Of a stretch of DNA of 64,000 bases, positions 8,035 through 16,836 are shown piece after piece. The stretch spans positions 62,001-126,000 of the forward strand of contig NZ_CP111108.1 in assembly GCF_026314295.1 (NCBI RefSeq), written 5' to 3'. The notes beneath the pieces are model-generated. The model saw nothing but the letters and a program-made list of their open reading frames with translations. It ran no database searches and was not told where the DNA came from. Position numbers and translations under genes: made by a program. This DNA comes from Caproicibacterium sp. BJN0003 (GTDB lineage: Bacteria > Bacillota > Clostridia > Oscillospirales > Acutalibacteraceae). How positions within the stretch are numbered: the first letter of the stretch is position 1; each line of letters begins with the position of its first letter.

Positions 8035-11000
8035 ATGAAACTTTTAACCAATGCTTTTCAAAATCTTCCCGAATACACGGCTTTAATAACAGCTTTAAGA
8101 GAAAAAAGGACTCCGATTGCCTGTACAGGACTTACTGGAATTCACAAGGCGGCACTGATTAGTGCACTCTGTGAGCAGAGTGAAAAACCAGCAATCGTCG
8201 TTTGTGGGGATGAGAGTGAAGGGAATCGCCTGCAGTCCGATCTGGAATCATTGGGAATCGAGACCCTTTTTTATCCTGCAAGAGATTTTACATTTCTCAG
8301 TGGAACTGCTTCTCACGAATATGAGCATCAAAGGATCGGAGTGCTTTCTCGCTTTTTGGAAGGATCCTGTAAGGTCTTGGTTTGCAGCATCGAGGGGGCT
8401 TTACAGCTTACCCTGCCGCCGGAAGTTTTAAAAAATCATACCAAAAAATTTTGCTCCGGAGAGGACGTTTCTCCGGAATCTTTGGAATCTTTGCTTTTGT
8501 CCTGTGGTTATGAACGGGCAGAACAGGTGGATGGCTCCGGGCAATTTTCCCGCCGTGGTGGGATCTTGGATCTTTATCCGCCGGAGTCTGTTTCTCCGCT
8601 GCGAATTGAATTTTGGGGAGATCAAATTGATACCATCTCTCATTTTGATGCGGTTACTCAAAGACGTACGGATTCTGTTGAAGAGGTAACCATTGTGCCG
8701 GCGGTAGAAGCTTTAACCGACCATCCAAAAATTTTTGCGAAGACGCTCCAAAAGTTGATGTCATCTCTACGCGGAAAAGCAGCCCCAAAGCAAAAGGTAG
8801 TTTTAAAAGAACAGATTGATGGGCTTATGAATGGAATTCGGCTTTCCTGTATGGATAAATTTCTCCCGATTTTGTATCCGCAGAAAGCAACGCTGCTTTC
8901 TTATCTGCCGGAGGATGGATTTCTCTTTTTAAGCGAACCGGCGCGGCAAAAGGAGCGTCTGCGCGCGCTTACCACACAGTGGGGAGAAGATTTGAAAGCA
9001 TATCTCGCAGAAGGAACGCTCTGCCGTACCCTTGACTCATTTTCTATTTCCTATGAAGATTTGCTTTCTAAAGCAGAGAACAGCAGTTCCGTATTCTTGG
9101 ATGTTTTTGCTCATGGCAGCTATGATGTACCGCTTCGCGTCCTTTTAAATTTTACAGCGCGACAGTTAGCAGCTTGGGGCGGCTCTATGGAGCTTTTGCA
9201 GGAGGACCTTTCGGCGATGCTTCATCAAGGAGAGGCTTGTATAGTCCTAGCGGGTACTGAGCGCAGTGCAAAAACAGTTGCTTCTGATTTGGCAGCACTT
9301 AACATGCCGGCTTATTATTCCGAACAACCAACAGAAGTTCAAAAAAATATGATTGCGGTGATGCCGGGAACTCTTTCTGCAGGCATGGAATGGCCTGGGA
9401 TCGCATTGGGAATCATTACCCACGGAAAACTGATGCAGGGAAATCATCAGCGTGTAAACAGCAAAAAAGATCCGAATAGGCAGGCAATCAGTTCCCTTTC
9501 AGAGCTTTCCGTCGGGGATTACGTGGTACACGATATCCACGGAATCGGCGTCTTTGATGGAATCCATAAAATTGATACACACGGAATTGTCAAAGATTAT
9601 ATCAAGATTCGCTATGCTAAAAATGATATTCTCTATGTGCCTGTTACACAGCTCGATTTGGTGAGCCGGTATATCGGGCCCAGAGAGGATTCTACGGTAA
9701 AGCTCAGCCGTCTAGGCGGCAGTGATTGGCAAAAAGCCAAGACGCGAGTGCGCAGTGCTGTAAAAGATATGGCGAAAGAGCTGATCAAGCTTTATGCTGC
9801 GAGAATGCAGGCCAAAGGGCATGCTTTTTCCAAAGATACCGACTGGCAGCGGGATTTTGAATCCCATTTTGAATTTGATGAGACGCAGGATCAACTGCGC
9901 TGTATTGAAGAAATCAAAGAGGATATGGAACGTCCTGTGCCAATGGATCGACTGCTTTGCGGAGATGTTGGATTTGGAAAGACCGAAGTGGCACTGCGCG
10001 CAGCGTTCAAATGTGTTACAGATGGGAAGCAATGTGCCCTTTTGGTGCCGACTACAATTCTTGCTTGGCAGCATTATCAGACGGTGACGAGGCGAATGGA
10101 AGGGTTCCCTGTCACGATCGAACTGCTGTCGCGCTTTCGTACGCCGAAGCAGCAGGAAGAAATTTTACAGAAATTGAAGCGCGGGGAAGTTGACCTGATT
10201 ATTGGAACGCACAGATTGATCAGTAAGGATGTAAAATTCCGGGATTTAGGGCTGGTCATTATTGATGAGGAACAGCGATTTGGTGTCGCACAGAAGGAAA
10301 AATTAAAAAAGCTTTGTAATAATGTCGATGTGCTGACCCTTTCGGCAACGCCGATTCCCCGTACGCTTAATATGGCGATGTCTGGAATACGGGATATGAG
10401 CGTAATCGAAGAAGCGCCTCATGACCGTCATCCGGTACAGACCTATGTATTGGAATATGATGCGGGAGTTCTCGGGGAAGCAGTGCGTCGGGAGCTTCGC
10501 CGCGGCGGACAGGTTTATTGGCTGCATAATGACGTAGCTTCGATCACTCGGGTGGCCGCTTCTTTAAAGCAGCGGATTCCCGAAGCTAGGATTGGGATCG
10601 GGCACGGAAAAATGAGTGAGCAGGAGCTTTCAGAGCAATGGCGTCAACTAATTGATCATGAGATCGATGTACTTGTCTGCACAACCATTATTGAGACCGG
10701 TGTAGATGTGCCGAATGTCAATACCCTGATTATTGATAATGCAGATCGAATGGGGCTTTCACAGCTGCATCAGATTCGCGGCAGAGTCGGCAGATCAAAT
10801 AGGCGCGCCTATGCTTATCTGACCTTCCGGAAAAATAAAGTTCTCTCAGAGATTGCGCAGAAACGACTTTCGGCTATTCGGGAATTTACGGAATTTGGTT
10901 CCGGCTTTAAAATTGCCATGCGGGATCTGGAAATTCGTGGAGCGGGCTCTATCCTTGGCGGAGAACAGCATGGGCACATGGAAGCGGTAGGCTATGATAT

Positions 11001-11499
11001 GTATTTAAAATTGCTTTCGGATGCAATCGCGGCGGAAAAAGGAGAAGTACCTCAAACAGACGAAGAGTGTGTAGTTGACTTGCAGGTGGAGGCACATATC
11101 CCGGAAAGCTATATCGAAAGTCTTTCCGGCAGATTGGAAATGTACCGCCGCATTGCAGATATCCGCAGCGAAGAGGACGCAATGGATGTGACGGACGAGT
11201 TGATCGACCGTTACGGGGATGCGCCAAAGAGTGTCGGTGGATTGATACAAGTGGCACTTTTGCGCAATCAAGCAGGAAAAATGGGATTTTCCGAGATTAA
11301 ACAGCAAAATGGCGGCTTGTATTTTTACAGCAAAACGCTCGATATGAAATGGATCGGAGAAATCTCTGATCTCTTTAAGGGAAGAGTGCTGGTCGGTGCC
11401 GGCGAAAAGCCGTATGTCAGCTTGAAATTGCAGCCCGGAGACGAAATTCTGGTGGCCCTTAAAAAAGCCCTTTTGGTAGAGAAAAAAACAAAAAATTGA
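8035..11499 (+). CDS. mfd: Transcription-repair coupling factor Mfd
   Basis: Mfd removes RNA polymerase stalled at DNA lesions and recruits UvrA. At 1154 residues it has the expected architecture: a UvrB-like N-terminal module, the RNA-polymerase-interacting domain at about 480-555 (VGDYVVHDIHGIGVF...), and a RecG-like translocase with Walker A CGDVGFGKTEVALR (about 641-654). The DEEQRFGV box lies near 742, SATPIPRTLNM follows, and the motif VI region is QLHQIRGRVGRS. A C-terminal regulatory domain ends the protein. CAGGAG lies 8 bases before the ATG. In many Firmicutes mfd follows pth; here the preceding gene is the divergent NSS transporter, so mfd has its own promoter in the 7890-8035 gap. 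Confidence 0.98.
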   Translation: MKLLTNAFQNLPEYTALITALREKRTPIACTGLTGIHKAALISALCEQSEKPAIVVCGDESEGNRLQSDLESLGIETLFYPARDFTFLSGTASHEYEHQRIGVLSRFLEGSCKVLVCSIEGALQLTLPPEVLKNHTKKFCSGEDVSPESLESLLLSCGYERAEQVDGSGQFSRRGGILDLYPPESVSPLRIEFWGDQIDTISHFDAVTQRRTDSVEEVTIVPAVEALTDHPKIFAKTLQKLMSSLRGKAAPKQKVVLKEQIDGLMNGIRLSCMDKFLPILYPQKATLLSYLPEDGFLFLSEPARQKERLRALTTQWGEDLKAYLAEGTLCRTLDSFSISYEDLLSKAENSSSVFLDVFAHGSYDVPLRVLLNFTARQLAAWGGSMELLQEDLSAMLHQGEACIVLAGTERSAKTVASDLAALNMPAYYSEQPTEVQKNMIAVMPGTLSAGMEWPGIALGIITHGKLMQGNHQRVNSKKDPNRQAISSLSELSVGDYVVHDIHGIGVFDGIHKIDTHGIVKDYIKIRYAKNDILYVPVTQLDLVSRYIGPREDSTVKLSRLGGSDWQKAKTRVRSAVKDMAKELIKLYAARMQAKGHAFSKDTDWQRDFESHFEFDETQDQLRCIEEIKEDMERPVPMDRLLCGDVGFGKTEVALRAAFKCVTDGKQCALLVPTTILAWQHYQTVTRRMEGFPVTIELLSRFRTPKQQEEILQKLKRGEVDLIIGTHRLISKDVKFRDLGLVIIDEEQRFGVAQKEKLKKLCNNVDVLTLSATPIPRTLNMAMSGIRDMSVIEEAPHDRHPVQTYVLEYDAGVLGEAVRRELRRGGQVYWLHNDVASITRVAASLKQRIPEARIGIGHGKMSEQELSEQWRQLIDHEIDVLVCTTIIETGVDVPNVNTLIIDNADRMGLSQLHQIRGRVGRSNRRAYAYLTFRKNKVLSEIAQKRLSAIREFTEFGSGFKIAMRDLEIRGAGSILGGEQHGHMEAVGYDMYLKLLSDAIAAEKGEVPQTDEECVVDLQVEAHIPESYIESLSGRLEMYRRIADIRSEEDAMDVTDELIDRYGDAPKSVGGLIQVALLRNQAGKMGFSEIKQQNGGLYFYSKTLDMKWIGEISDLFKGRVLVGAGEKPYVSLKLQPGDEILVALKKALLVEKKTKN

Positions 11500-11512
11500 A
11501 ATTTATGCAGAC

Positions 11513-11541
11513 TAGACGGAGGGAACGATCCGTGATACAAT
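11513..11541 (+). promoter_or_regulatory. Predicted promoter of the zapA operon
   Basis: TAGACG (11513-11518), 17 bp, TACAAT (11536-11541). An ACGGA/TCCGT inverted repeat overlaps the -35 and spacer. A weak stem-loop with a following T stretch lies at about 11556-11590 and could terminate mfd transcripts or attenuate this one. Confidence 0.45.
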
Positions 11542-11643
11542 AAAATCATCCGTAGGCAGTGAAAATCTGATTTTTCTGCAAATCTTTTTGTAAGGATTAT
11601 TTCTTGCAAAGGAGTAGGATTTTTGGGAAAGGAGAGCCTTCTC

Positions 11644-12150
11644 ATGAGCAAAAACAGTGTCCGGTTAAATATTTGCGGAATTGAATGTGTGGTCGGAGCG
11701 ATGGACAGCGAAACCTATGTAAAAGGAATCGCAAAGGAAGTTGCCGATACGATTGAACATCTTTCGCAAGAGAATGAACACGCTTCCGCAACGGTAACCG
11801 CTACGGTGGCGGCGCTTTCGTACTGTGATGACTATAAAAAAGCTGCGGCTGATGCAGAAAAGCTGCGCGCTCAGATTAAGGACTATCTGGCAGATACTTC
11901 CCGTGCCCGCCTAGAAGCGGAAGAAGCTCAAAAAGAGATTGGACGGCTGAAAAAAGAGGTCGCATCTCTGCGCGCCCGTTTAGGTGAAAAACCGGTTGAC
12001 CAGCCTGCTCCTCGAGCCAATGCACCGATTCAGCGAACCGGGGCTTATACAAAGACAAACGAAGAGATACCGGAGCAGGAAGGCTTTGTAAACCTGTTCC
12101 AAAAAACAGGCTCTAAAAGGAGTAAAGAGGACAAGCATGATAAAACCTGA
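11644..12150 (+). CDS. zapA: Cell division protein ZapA-like
   Basis: ZapA binds FtsZ and promotes bundling of the Z ring. The first about 85 residues match the ZapA fold (SVRLNICGIECVVGAMDSETYV...IAKEVADTI...ALSYCDDY). They are followed by a long coiled coil (about 70-120: ADAEKLRAQIKDY...EEAQKEIGRLKKEVASLRARL) and a disordered Pro-rich tail. It is therefore longer (168 residues) than the roughly 85-100 residue ZapA of Bacillus or E. coli. The start is ATG 11644 behind AAAGGAG; an upstream TTG at 11623 precedes the ribosome binding site. The 3' end overlaps the U32 gene by 14 bases, a pairing conserved in Clostridia. Confidence 0.8.
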   Translation: MSKNSVRLNICGIECVVGAMDSETYVKGIAKEVADTIEHLSQENEHASATVTATVAALSYCDDYKKAAADAEKLRAQIKDYLADTSRARLEAEEAQKEIGRLKKEVASLRARLGEKPVDQPAPRANAPIQRTGAYTKTNEEIPEQEGFVNLFQKTGSKRSKEDKHDKT

Positions 12151-14209
12151 GGTTCTTGCACCCGCCGGAAAAATGGAAACCCTGATTGCTGCGGTACGAG
12201 GCGGTGCCGATGCGGTATATCTTGGTGCGCAGAGCTTTTCTGCGCGGGCAGGCGCCCAAAATTTTACAAAAGATGAACTCTCAGAAGCGGTTAAACTTTG
12301 TCATCAGCGGGGAGTACGAGTTCATTTAACCGTCAATACATTGCTACATGAAGAAGAATTGCCGCAGGCGCTGGAACTTGTAGAGTTTGCTTGCTCTTTG
12401 CCGGTAGATGCCGTTTTGGTGCAGGATTTAGGGCTTTTTTATCTTCTTAGAAAATGCTGCCCAAATTTGCCGCTTCATGCGAGTACGCAGATGAGTATTC
12501 ATACTCCCGCAGGAGTTCGATTCTGTAAAAAGATTGGATTTGAGCGGGTGGTTCTTTCGAGAGAAATGAGTCTTTCGGAAATTGCCGCCTGTAAAAAAGA
12601 AAATCCGCAGATCGATCTGGAGGCGTTTGTGCATGGTGCTCTGTGCATGAGTGTTTCCGGACAGTGCTATTTTAGTGCCATGCTTGGTTCCCGCAGCGGA
12701 AATCGAGGCCAGTGCGCACAAACCTGCCGGCTGCCGTTTTCTGCACCGGGTGGAACCGGACATGATCTGAGCTTAAAAGATCTTTCCATGATTTCGCGGG
12801 TCTCTGATTTAACAAAAGCCGGCGTGATGAGCCTTAAAATAGAAGGACGAATGAAGCGCCCTGAATATGTTGCGGCCTCTTCCCGTGCCTGCCGATTTGC
12901 AGCAGACGGAGAGAAAATTCCGCAGGAGCTCCAAACTGATTTAGAGCAGGTCTTTTCGAGAAGCGGTTTTACAACCGGATTCCCGGATGGCAGGCGTGAT
13001 CGTTCCATGTTTGGGACAAGGCAACCGGAAGATTCCCAAAAAGCGAAGGCGGTTTTTCCAAAACTGCATGAGCTTTATAAAGGGGAATATCCGCGGGTGC
13101 CGGTTTCTTTTTTTCTAAAGATCAAGAAGAACGTTCCGGTGATCCTTTTAGCAGAGGATGAAAATGGGCATCGGGCAAAAGTAGACGGCCCTATCCCGGA
13201 AGATGCAAAAATAAGAGCAATTTCGGAAGAACGCTGCAAAGAGCAGCTTTGTAAAACCGGTGGTTCTCCCTTCTTTGTTAAAAAGATTTCTACCGAAATT
13301 GAAGAGGGTCTTTCGGTCCCAATGAAAGAGCTCAATGCTTTGCGGCGCCAAACCCTTGAAATTTTACTTGATGAGAGAGCGGATTTTCCTAAAATTCCGT
13401 TTGAATATAGATTCCCTCAAAAAATGCCCCATCACGCAGAAAAGGCTTCTTTTCGGGCACATTTTCCGACCGGAGAAGTTCCGCAGGAAGCAGATTGCTG
13501 TGAATTGATCTATGTTCCGTGCGGTGTACCGCAGGAGACCCTTATCGCTCTGCAAAAGCGGGGCTTTCGAGTGGGGATTGAGCTTCCGCGGGGAATGTTT
13601 GGAATCGAAGAACAGCTGAGAAAAGAATTGCAGGAAGCAAAAAAAATCGGAATTCTAGATGTCTTTGCGGGAACACTCAATGCAGTGGCGTTGTCGCAGG
13701 AAGAAGGAATGAGGATTCACGGCGGATATTCACTGAATGTTTTTAATACACAAGCACTCAACTTTTTGAAAGAAGAGGAACTTTGTGATACGGAATTGAG
13801 CTTTGAACTTTCTTTGCAGCAGGCATGCAGCTTAGGAGGACAACTTCCCCGAGGAACGATGGTTTATGGACGGCAGGCATTGATGCTGACTCGGTGCTGT
13901 CCAATCGCAAACGGCGGCTGTCCGGGAAGGAAAAATCCATGGGGCGGCTGCGGGGACCCGCGGACACTTATTGACCGTAAAGAAATTGAGTTTCCTGTTA
14001 GCTGTGTAGGAGCGTGCAGCGAAGTTTATAATTCGGTTCCGCTTTCGCTTCTTGGCAGACAAAGAGAACTTTCCAATTTGGATTTTGTTTCTGTACGTTT
14101 TACGACGGAGACTATAGAGGAAGAATGTAACATTTTGGCGCATTTAAAAGAGGATAAGCCGATTTTAGGTGCGCTGACCCGTGGACTATCTTATCGAGGT
14201 GTTTTATGA
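12137..14209 (+). CDS. Peptidase U32 family protein, RlhA-type (putative 23S rRNA hydroxylation factor)
   Basis: A 690-residue U32 protein: LAPAGKMETLIAAVRGGADAVYLG at the N-terminus, then the signature HGALCMSVSGQC...SGNRGQCAQTC with cysteines 170, 177, 193 and 197 (an iron-sulfur ligand set in U32 proteins). The middle/C-terminal extension matches the DUF3656 architecture of E. coli RlhA. RlhA is needed with prephenate metabolism for hydroxylation of a cytidine in 23S rRNA; classical collagenase activity of U32 members is doubtful. Further Cys clusters near the C-terminus (RCCPIANGGCPG...GGCGDPRT) could bind another cluster. It overlaps zapA by 14 bases and dut by 4, so the three form one operon. 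The rRNA role is inferred from family. Confidence 0.85.
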   Translation: MIKPEVLAPAGKMETLIAAVRGGADAVYLGAQSFSARAGAQNFTKDELSEAVKLCHQRGVRVHLTVNTLLHEEELPQALELVEFACSLPVDAVLVQDLGLFYLLRKCCPNLPLHASTQMSIHTPAGVRFCKKIGFERVVLSREMSLSEIAACKKENPQIDLEAFVHGALCMSVSGQCYFSAMLGSRSGNRGQCAQTCRLPFSAPGGTGHDLSLKDLSMISRVSDLTKAGVMSLKIEGRMKRPEYVAASSRACRFAADGEKIPQELQTDLEQVFSRSGFTTGFPDGRRDRSMFGTRQPEDSQKAKAVFPKLHELYKGEYPRVPVSFFLKIKKNVPVILLAEDENGHRAKVDGPIPEDAKIRAISEERCKEQLCKTGGSPFFVKKISTEIEEGLSVPMKELNALRRQTLEILLDERADFPKIPFEYRFPQKMPHHAEKASFRAHFPTGEVPQEADCCELIYVPCGVPQETLIALQKRGFRVGIELPRGMFGIEEQLRKELQEAKKIGILDVFAGTLNAVALSQEEGMRIHGGYSLNVFNTQALNFLKEEELCDTELSFELSLQQACSLGGQLPRGTMVYGRQALMLTRCCPIANGGCPGRKNPWGGCGDPRTLIDRKEIEFPVSCVGACSEVYNSVPLSLLGRQRELSNLDFVSVRFTTETIEEECNILAHLKEDKPILGALTRGLSYRGVL

Positions 14210-14646
14210 AACTGGTATTTAAAAAATTAAATGAACAGGCGATTTTGCCTACTAGAGGAACAAAAGATTCTGCAGGGCTGGATCTTTATGCTTGTATGGA
14301 AGAACCGGTCACGATTGCGCCTGGAGCGCTCTGTCGCATTCCCACAGGTGTAGCGGTAGCTTTGCCGGAAAATAGTGTTGGCTTGATCTGCGGGCGCAGC
14401 GGATTGGGAGTTCGCCATGGGATTACCCCCTCGAACAGTGTCGGCGTGATCGATTCCGACTATCGCGGAGAGTTGATCGTCGGGCTTTGTAATGTTGGCA
14501 GCGAGCCATGGACCATTGCGCCGAATGAGCGTTTTGCACAGCTTTTGGTGCTCCCGGTTTTGATGCTGGAGCCGGAATTTCGGGAGAAACTAGATGAGAC
14601 CGTCCGCGGAGATCATGGGTTTGGTTCTACGGGAACTTCTGTCTGA
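14206..14646 (+). CDS. dut: Deoxyuridine 5'-triphosphate nucleotidohydrolase (dUTPase)
   Basis: Hydrolyses dUTP to dUMP and pyrophosphate, preventing uracil incorporation and supplying dTMP synthesis. All five trimeric dUTPase motifs are present in 146 residues: DSAGLDLYA (I), GRSGLG (II), GVIDSDYRGELIVGL with the catalytic Asp region (III), ERFAQLLVLPV (IV) and RGDHGFGSTGTS (V). It overlaps the preceding gene by ATGA (14206-14209), indicating translational coupling. Confidence 0.97.
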   Translation: MKLVFKKLNEQAILPTRGTKDSAGLDLYACMEEPVTIAPGALCRIPTGVAVALPENSVGLICGRSGLGVRHGITPSNSVGVIDSDYRGELIVGLCNVGSEPWTIAPNERFAQLLVLPVLMLEPEFREKLDETVRGDHGFGSTGTSV

Positions 14647-14699
14647 AAATACGGTTTTGGCAGAGTTTAATCATATTTTAAGGAGTTCCATCATTTGTT

Positions 14700-14966
14700 A
14701 TGAAGAAAAAATTATTACGCACAATCCTTTTGATTGTGATATTGCTTTTGGCAATTGTGCTCGGAAAAGTCGGCGGAGATTCAGCGCTCACCATCCCGTG
14801 GGTTTCCTTTCTCGGTGCCGGAGCCAGCTTTGGATTGGAACCGACAGTTGTTGATCTTTATATTTTAAAGTTTACGTTTGGACTCACTGTCAACATTAAT
14901 GTTTTACAGGCAATTTTGATTTTGGTTGGCATTCTCCTTTATTCTCATATTAAGATTCATGAATAA
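14700..14966 (+). CDS. DUF4321 family small membrane protein
   Basis: 88 residues with two membrane helices (about 6-22 and 58-82) separated by a Gly/Ser-rich stretch (GKVGGDSALTIPWVSFLGAG...). This organisation and its position directly before maf and mreB fit the DUF4321 family of Clostridia. The function is unknown; its constant association with the maf-mre cell-shape cluster suggests an envelope role (inference). AAGGAG lies 14 bases upstream of the ATG, which is long. Confidence 0.75.
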   Translation: MKKKLLRTILLIVILLLAIVLGKVGGDSALTIPWVSFLGAGASFGLEPTVVDLYILKFTFGLTVNINVLQAILILVGILLYSHIKIHE

Positions 14967-15038
14967 AGAATAAAATAGAAAGATAAAATAGAAAATATTC
15001 GACCGGATTTTCGGTTTTCATCATTTAGAATAAAAACG

Positions 15039-15070
15039 AATTGTAAAGGAAAAAATTCTTTTTACAATTT
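15039..15070 (+). terminator. AT-rich hairpin before maf
   Basis: AATTGTAAA (15039-15047) pairs with TTTACAATT (15061-15069), loop 13 bases. Weak terminator or attenuator between DUF4321 and maf. Confidence 0.35.
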
Positions 15071-15093
15071 TGTCCTGAAAGGAGTACTTTTTG

Positions 15094-15660
15094 ATGTTCA
15101 TATTGGCCTCTTCTTCTCCAAGACGTTCTGATTTGCTGCATCAGGCAGGCTATGACTTTGAGGTAATCCCGGCGCAGGTAAATGAAGCCTGCCCGCATGG
15201 AACCCCTCCAATGCAGCGGGTAGAACAACTGGCACGCCGTAAAGCAATCGCAGTTGCGAAACAGCATCCTGGAGATGCGGTCCTTGCCGCAGATACGCTG
15301 GTGGCTTTTAAAGGGAGAATCCTTGGAAAGCCCCAAACCCCCGAAATGGCAAAAAAGATGCTCGAACTGCTTTCCGGGCAGGTGCATCAGGTCTATACGG
15401 CATTCTGTTTAATTGCAAATAACGAGGTTTATGAGGATAAAGACTGTACGAGTGTAGAATTTTATCGGATTGAACCGGAGGAAATTGAAGCTTATATCGC
15501 TTCGGGCGAACCCCTGGATAAAGCAGGTGCATATGGAATTCAGGGGCGCGGCGCCGTTTTTGTAAAACGAATTGATGGAAGTTTTACCAGCGTGGTTGGA
15601 CTTCCGCTTGGAAAAATTCATAGGATTCTGAAAAAGGTTGGAATCCATCCTGAAAAGTAG
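15094..15660 (+). CDS. maf: Maf-like nucleoside triphosphate pyrophosphatase
   Basis: Maf/YhdE enzymes hydrolyse dTTP/UTP or modified nucleotides to monophosphates. The N-terminal LASSSPRR (residues 4-11 here) is the phosphate-binding signature, and AADTLVAFKGRILGKP carries the catalytic Asp. EPLDKAGAYGIQGRG and SFTSVVGLP complete the family pattern. The length (188-189) is normal. ATG 15094 is preferred over TTG 15091 because AAAGGAG (15078-15084) is then well spaced. It sits directly before mreB, the classical Firmicutes order maf-(radC)-mreB, here without radC. Confidence 0.95.
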   Translation: MFILASSSPRRSDLLHQAGYDFEVIPAQVNEACPHGTPPMQRVEQLARRKAIAVAKQHPGDAVLAADTLVAFKGRILGKPQTPEMAKKMLELLSGQVHQVYTAFCLIANNEVYEDKDCTSVEFYRIEPEEIEAYIASGEPLDKAGAYGIQGRGAVFVKRIDGSFTSVVGLPLGKIHRILKKVGIHPEK

Positions 15661-15686
15661 GATAAGGGAAAGGAGCTTCTCCAATT

Positions 15687-16736
15687 ATGCGCTTGAAGAA
15701 TATTGCGATTGATCTTGGTACGGTCAATACGCTTGTTTATGGAAAAGGCAAGGGAATTATATTGAGAGAGCCATCGGTTGTTGCGGTGGATGTCGAAAGC
15801 GATGTTGTGCTGGCAGTCGGAGAAAAAGCACGGGAGATGATCGGCCGCACGCCGGATACCATTGAGGCTGTTTGTCCGCTTCATGACGGTGTCATCGCAG
15901 ATTTTGACATTACTGCGACCATGCTCAAACATTTTATTCAGGAGACTTTGGGGAAGCCTTCTCATTTTTCCAAACCTAAAATCGTAATTTGTGTGCCATC
16001 CGGGGTTACCGGAGTAGAACGCCGTGCAGTGGAAGATGCGATGGCGGATGCCGGTGTGCGTCAGGTAGAAATCATGACGGAACCGATGGCTGCTGCGATG
16101 GGCGCAGGGTTGCCGGTGATGGACCCGATCGGCTCTATGGTTGTGGATATTGGCGGTGGGACAAGTGAAGTAGCGGTGATTTCTCTTGGAGACATTGTTA
16201 CAAGTACCAGCGTTCGGGTAGCGGGAAATAAATTTGATGAATCCATTAGCCAATATGTGAAAGATAAATATAATCTTTTGATCGGCGAGCGCACGGCAGA
16301 AGAATTAAAATTACAGATCGGTTCGGCCTATCCTACTGAGGAATCAAATGGTCTTTCGCTGAAGGTTAAAGGGAGAAATCTTGCAGATGGTCTGCCTGCT
16401 TATATTACGATTACAGCTGCTGAAATTCGCGAGGCGATCTCTGACCCGCTCTCTGAAATTATTGATGCGGTTCGCAATACGCTGCAGAAGACGGAACCGG
16501 AGCTTGCGGCAGATGTCATTGACCATGGAATCACACTTACAGGCGGCGGTGCACTGCTGCGAGGGATCGACGAATTAATCAAGACAGAGACTTCCCTGCC
16601 GGTTCGGATTGCGGATTCCCCTTTGGATTGTGTGGCGCTTGGGGCGGGGATGCGTTTGCAGGGAATTGAGCAGGCAGAACGGCAGAAGCAACAGCCGGAG
16701 CCGAAGAAAAGCGAGCCGAATGATTCGAAAGAATGA
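15687..16736 (+). CDS. mreB: Rod-shape determining actin homologue MreB
   Basis: MreB forms membrane-associated filaments that steer the elongasome. The 349-residue protein begins with the phosphate-1 motif IAIDLGTVNTLVYGKGKGI. VDIGGGTSEVAVISLG is the phosphate-2 loop, and ITLTGGGALLRGIDELI is the adenosine motif. The C-terminus carries a polar Gln/Lys/Glu/Pro-rich extension of about 20 residues (QAERQKQQPEPKKSEP...) not found in Bacillus MreB. AAAGGAG is 11 bases before the ATG. mreC lies 100 bases downstream, beyond a terminator-like hairpin. Confidence 0.97.
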   Translation: MRLKNIAIDLGTVNTLVYGKGKGIILREPSVVAVDVESDVVLAVGEKAREMIGRTPDTIEAVCPLHDGVIADFDITATMLKHFIQETLGKPSHFSKPKIVICVPSGVTGVERRAVEDAMADAGVRQVEIMTEPMAAAMGAGLPVMDPIGSMVVDIGGGTSEVAVISLGDIVTSTSVRVAGNKFDESISQYVKDKYNLLIGERTAEELKLQIGSAYPTEESNGLSLKVKGRNLADGLPAYITITAAEIREAISDPLSEIIDAVRNTLQKTEPELAADVIDHGITLTGGGALLRGIDELIKTETSLPVRIADSPLDCVALGAGMRLQGIEQAERQKQQPEPKKSEPNDSKE

Positions 16737-16743
16737 GAATTCG

Positions 16744-16803
16744 AAAAAGCAGAAAGACTTCGGACAAACAAGGATCCGCAGATCTTTTCTGCTTTTCTTT
16801 TTC
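16744..16803 (+). terminator. Terminator-like hairpin between mreB and mreC
   Basis: AAAAAGCAGAAAGA (16744-16757) pairs with TCTTTTCTGCTTTT (16783-16796, one bulge), with CGGA/TCCG inside the loop and a T-rich tail. It would separate mreB from mreCD-mrdA, probably as a partial terminator. Confidence 0.6.
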
Positions 16804-16836
16804 CGACTTTTATGATGAAAGAAGGAGGCGGCGGAA

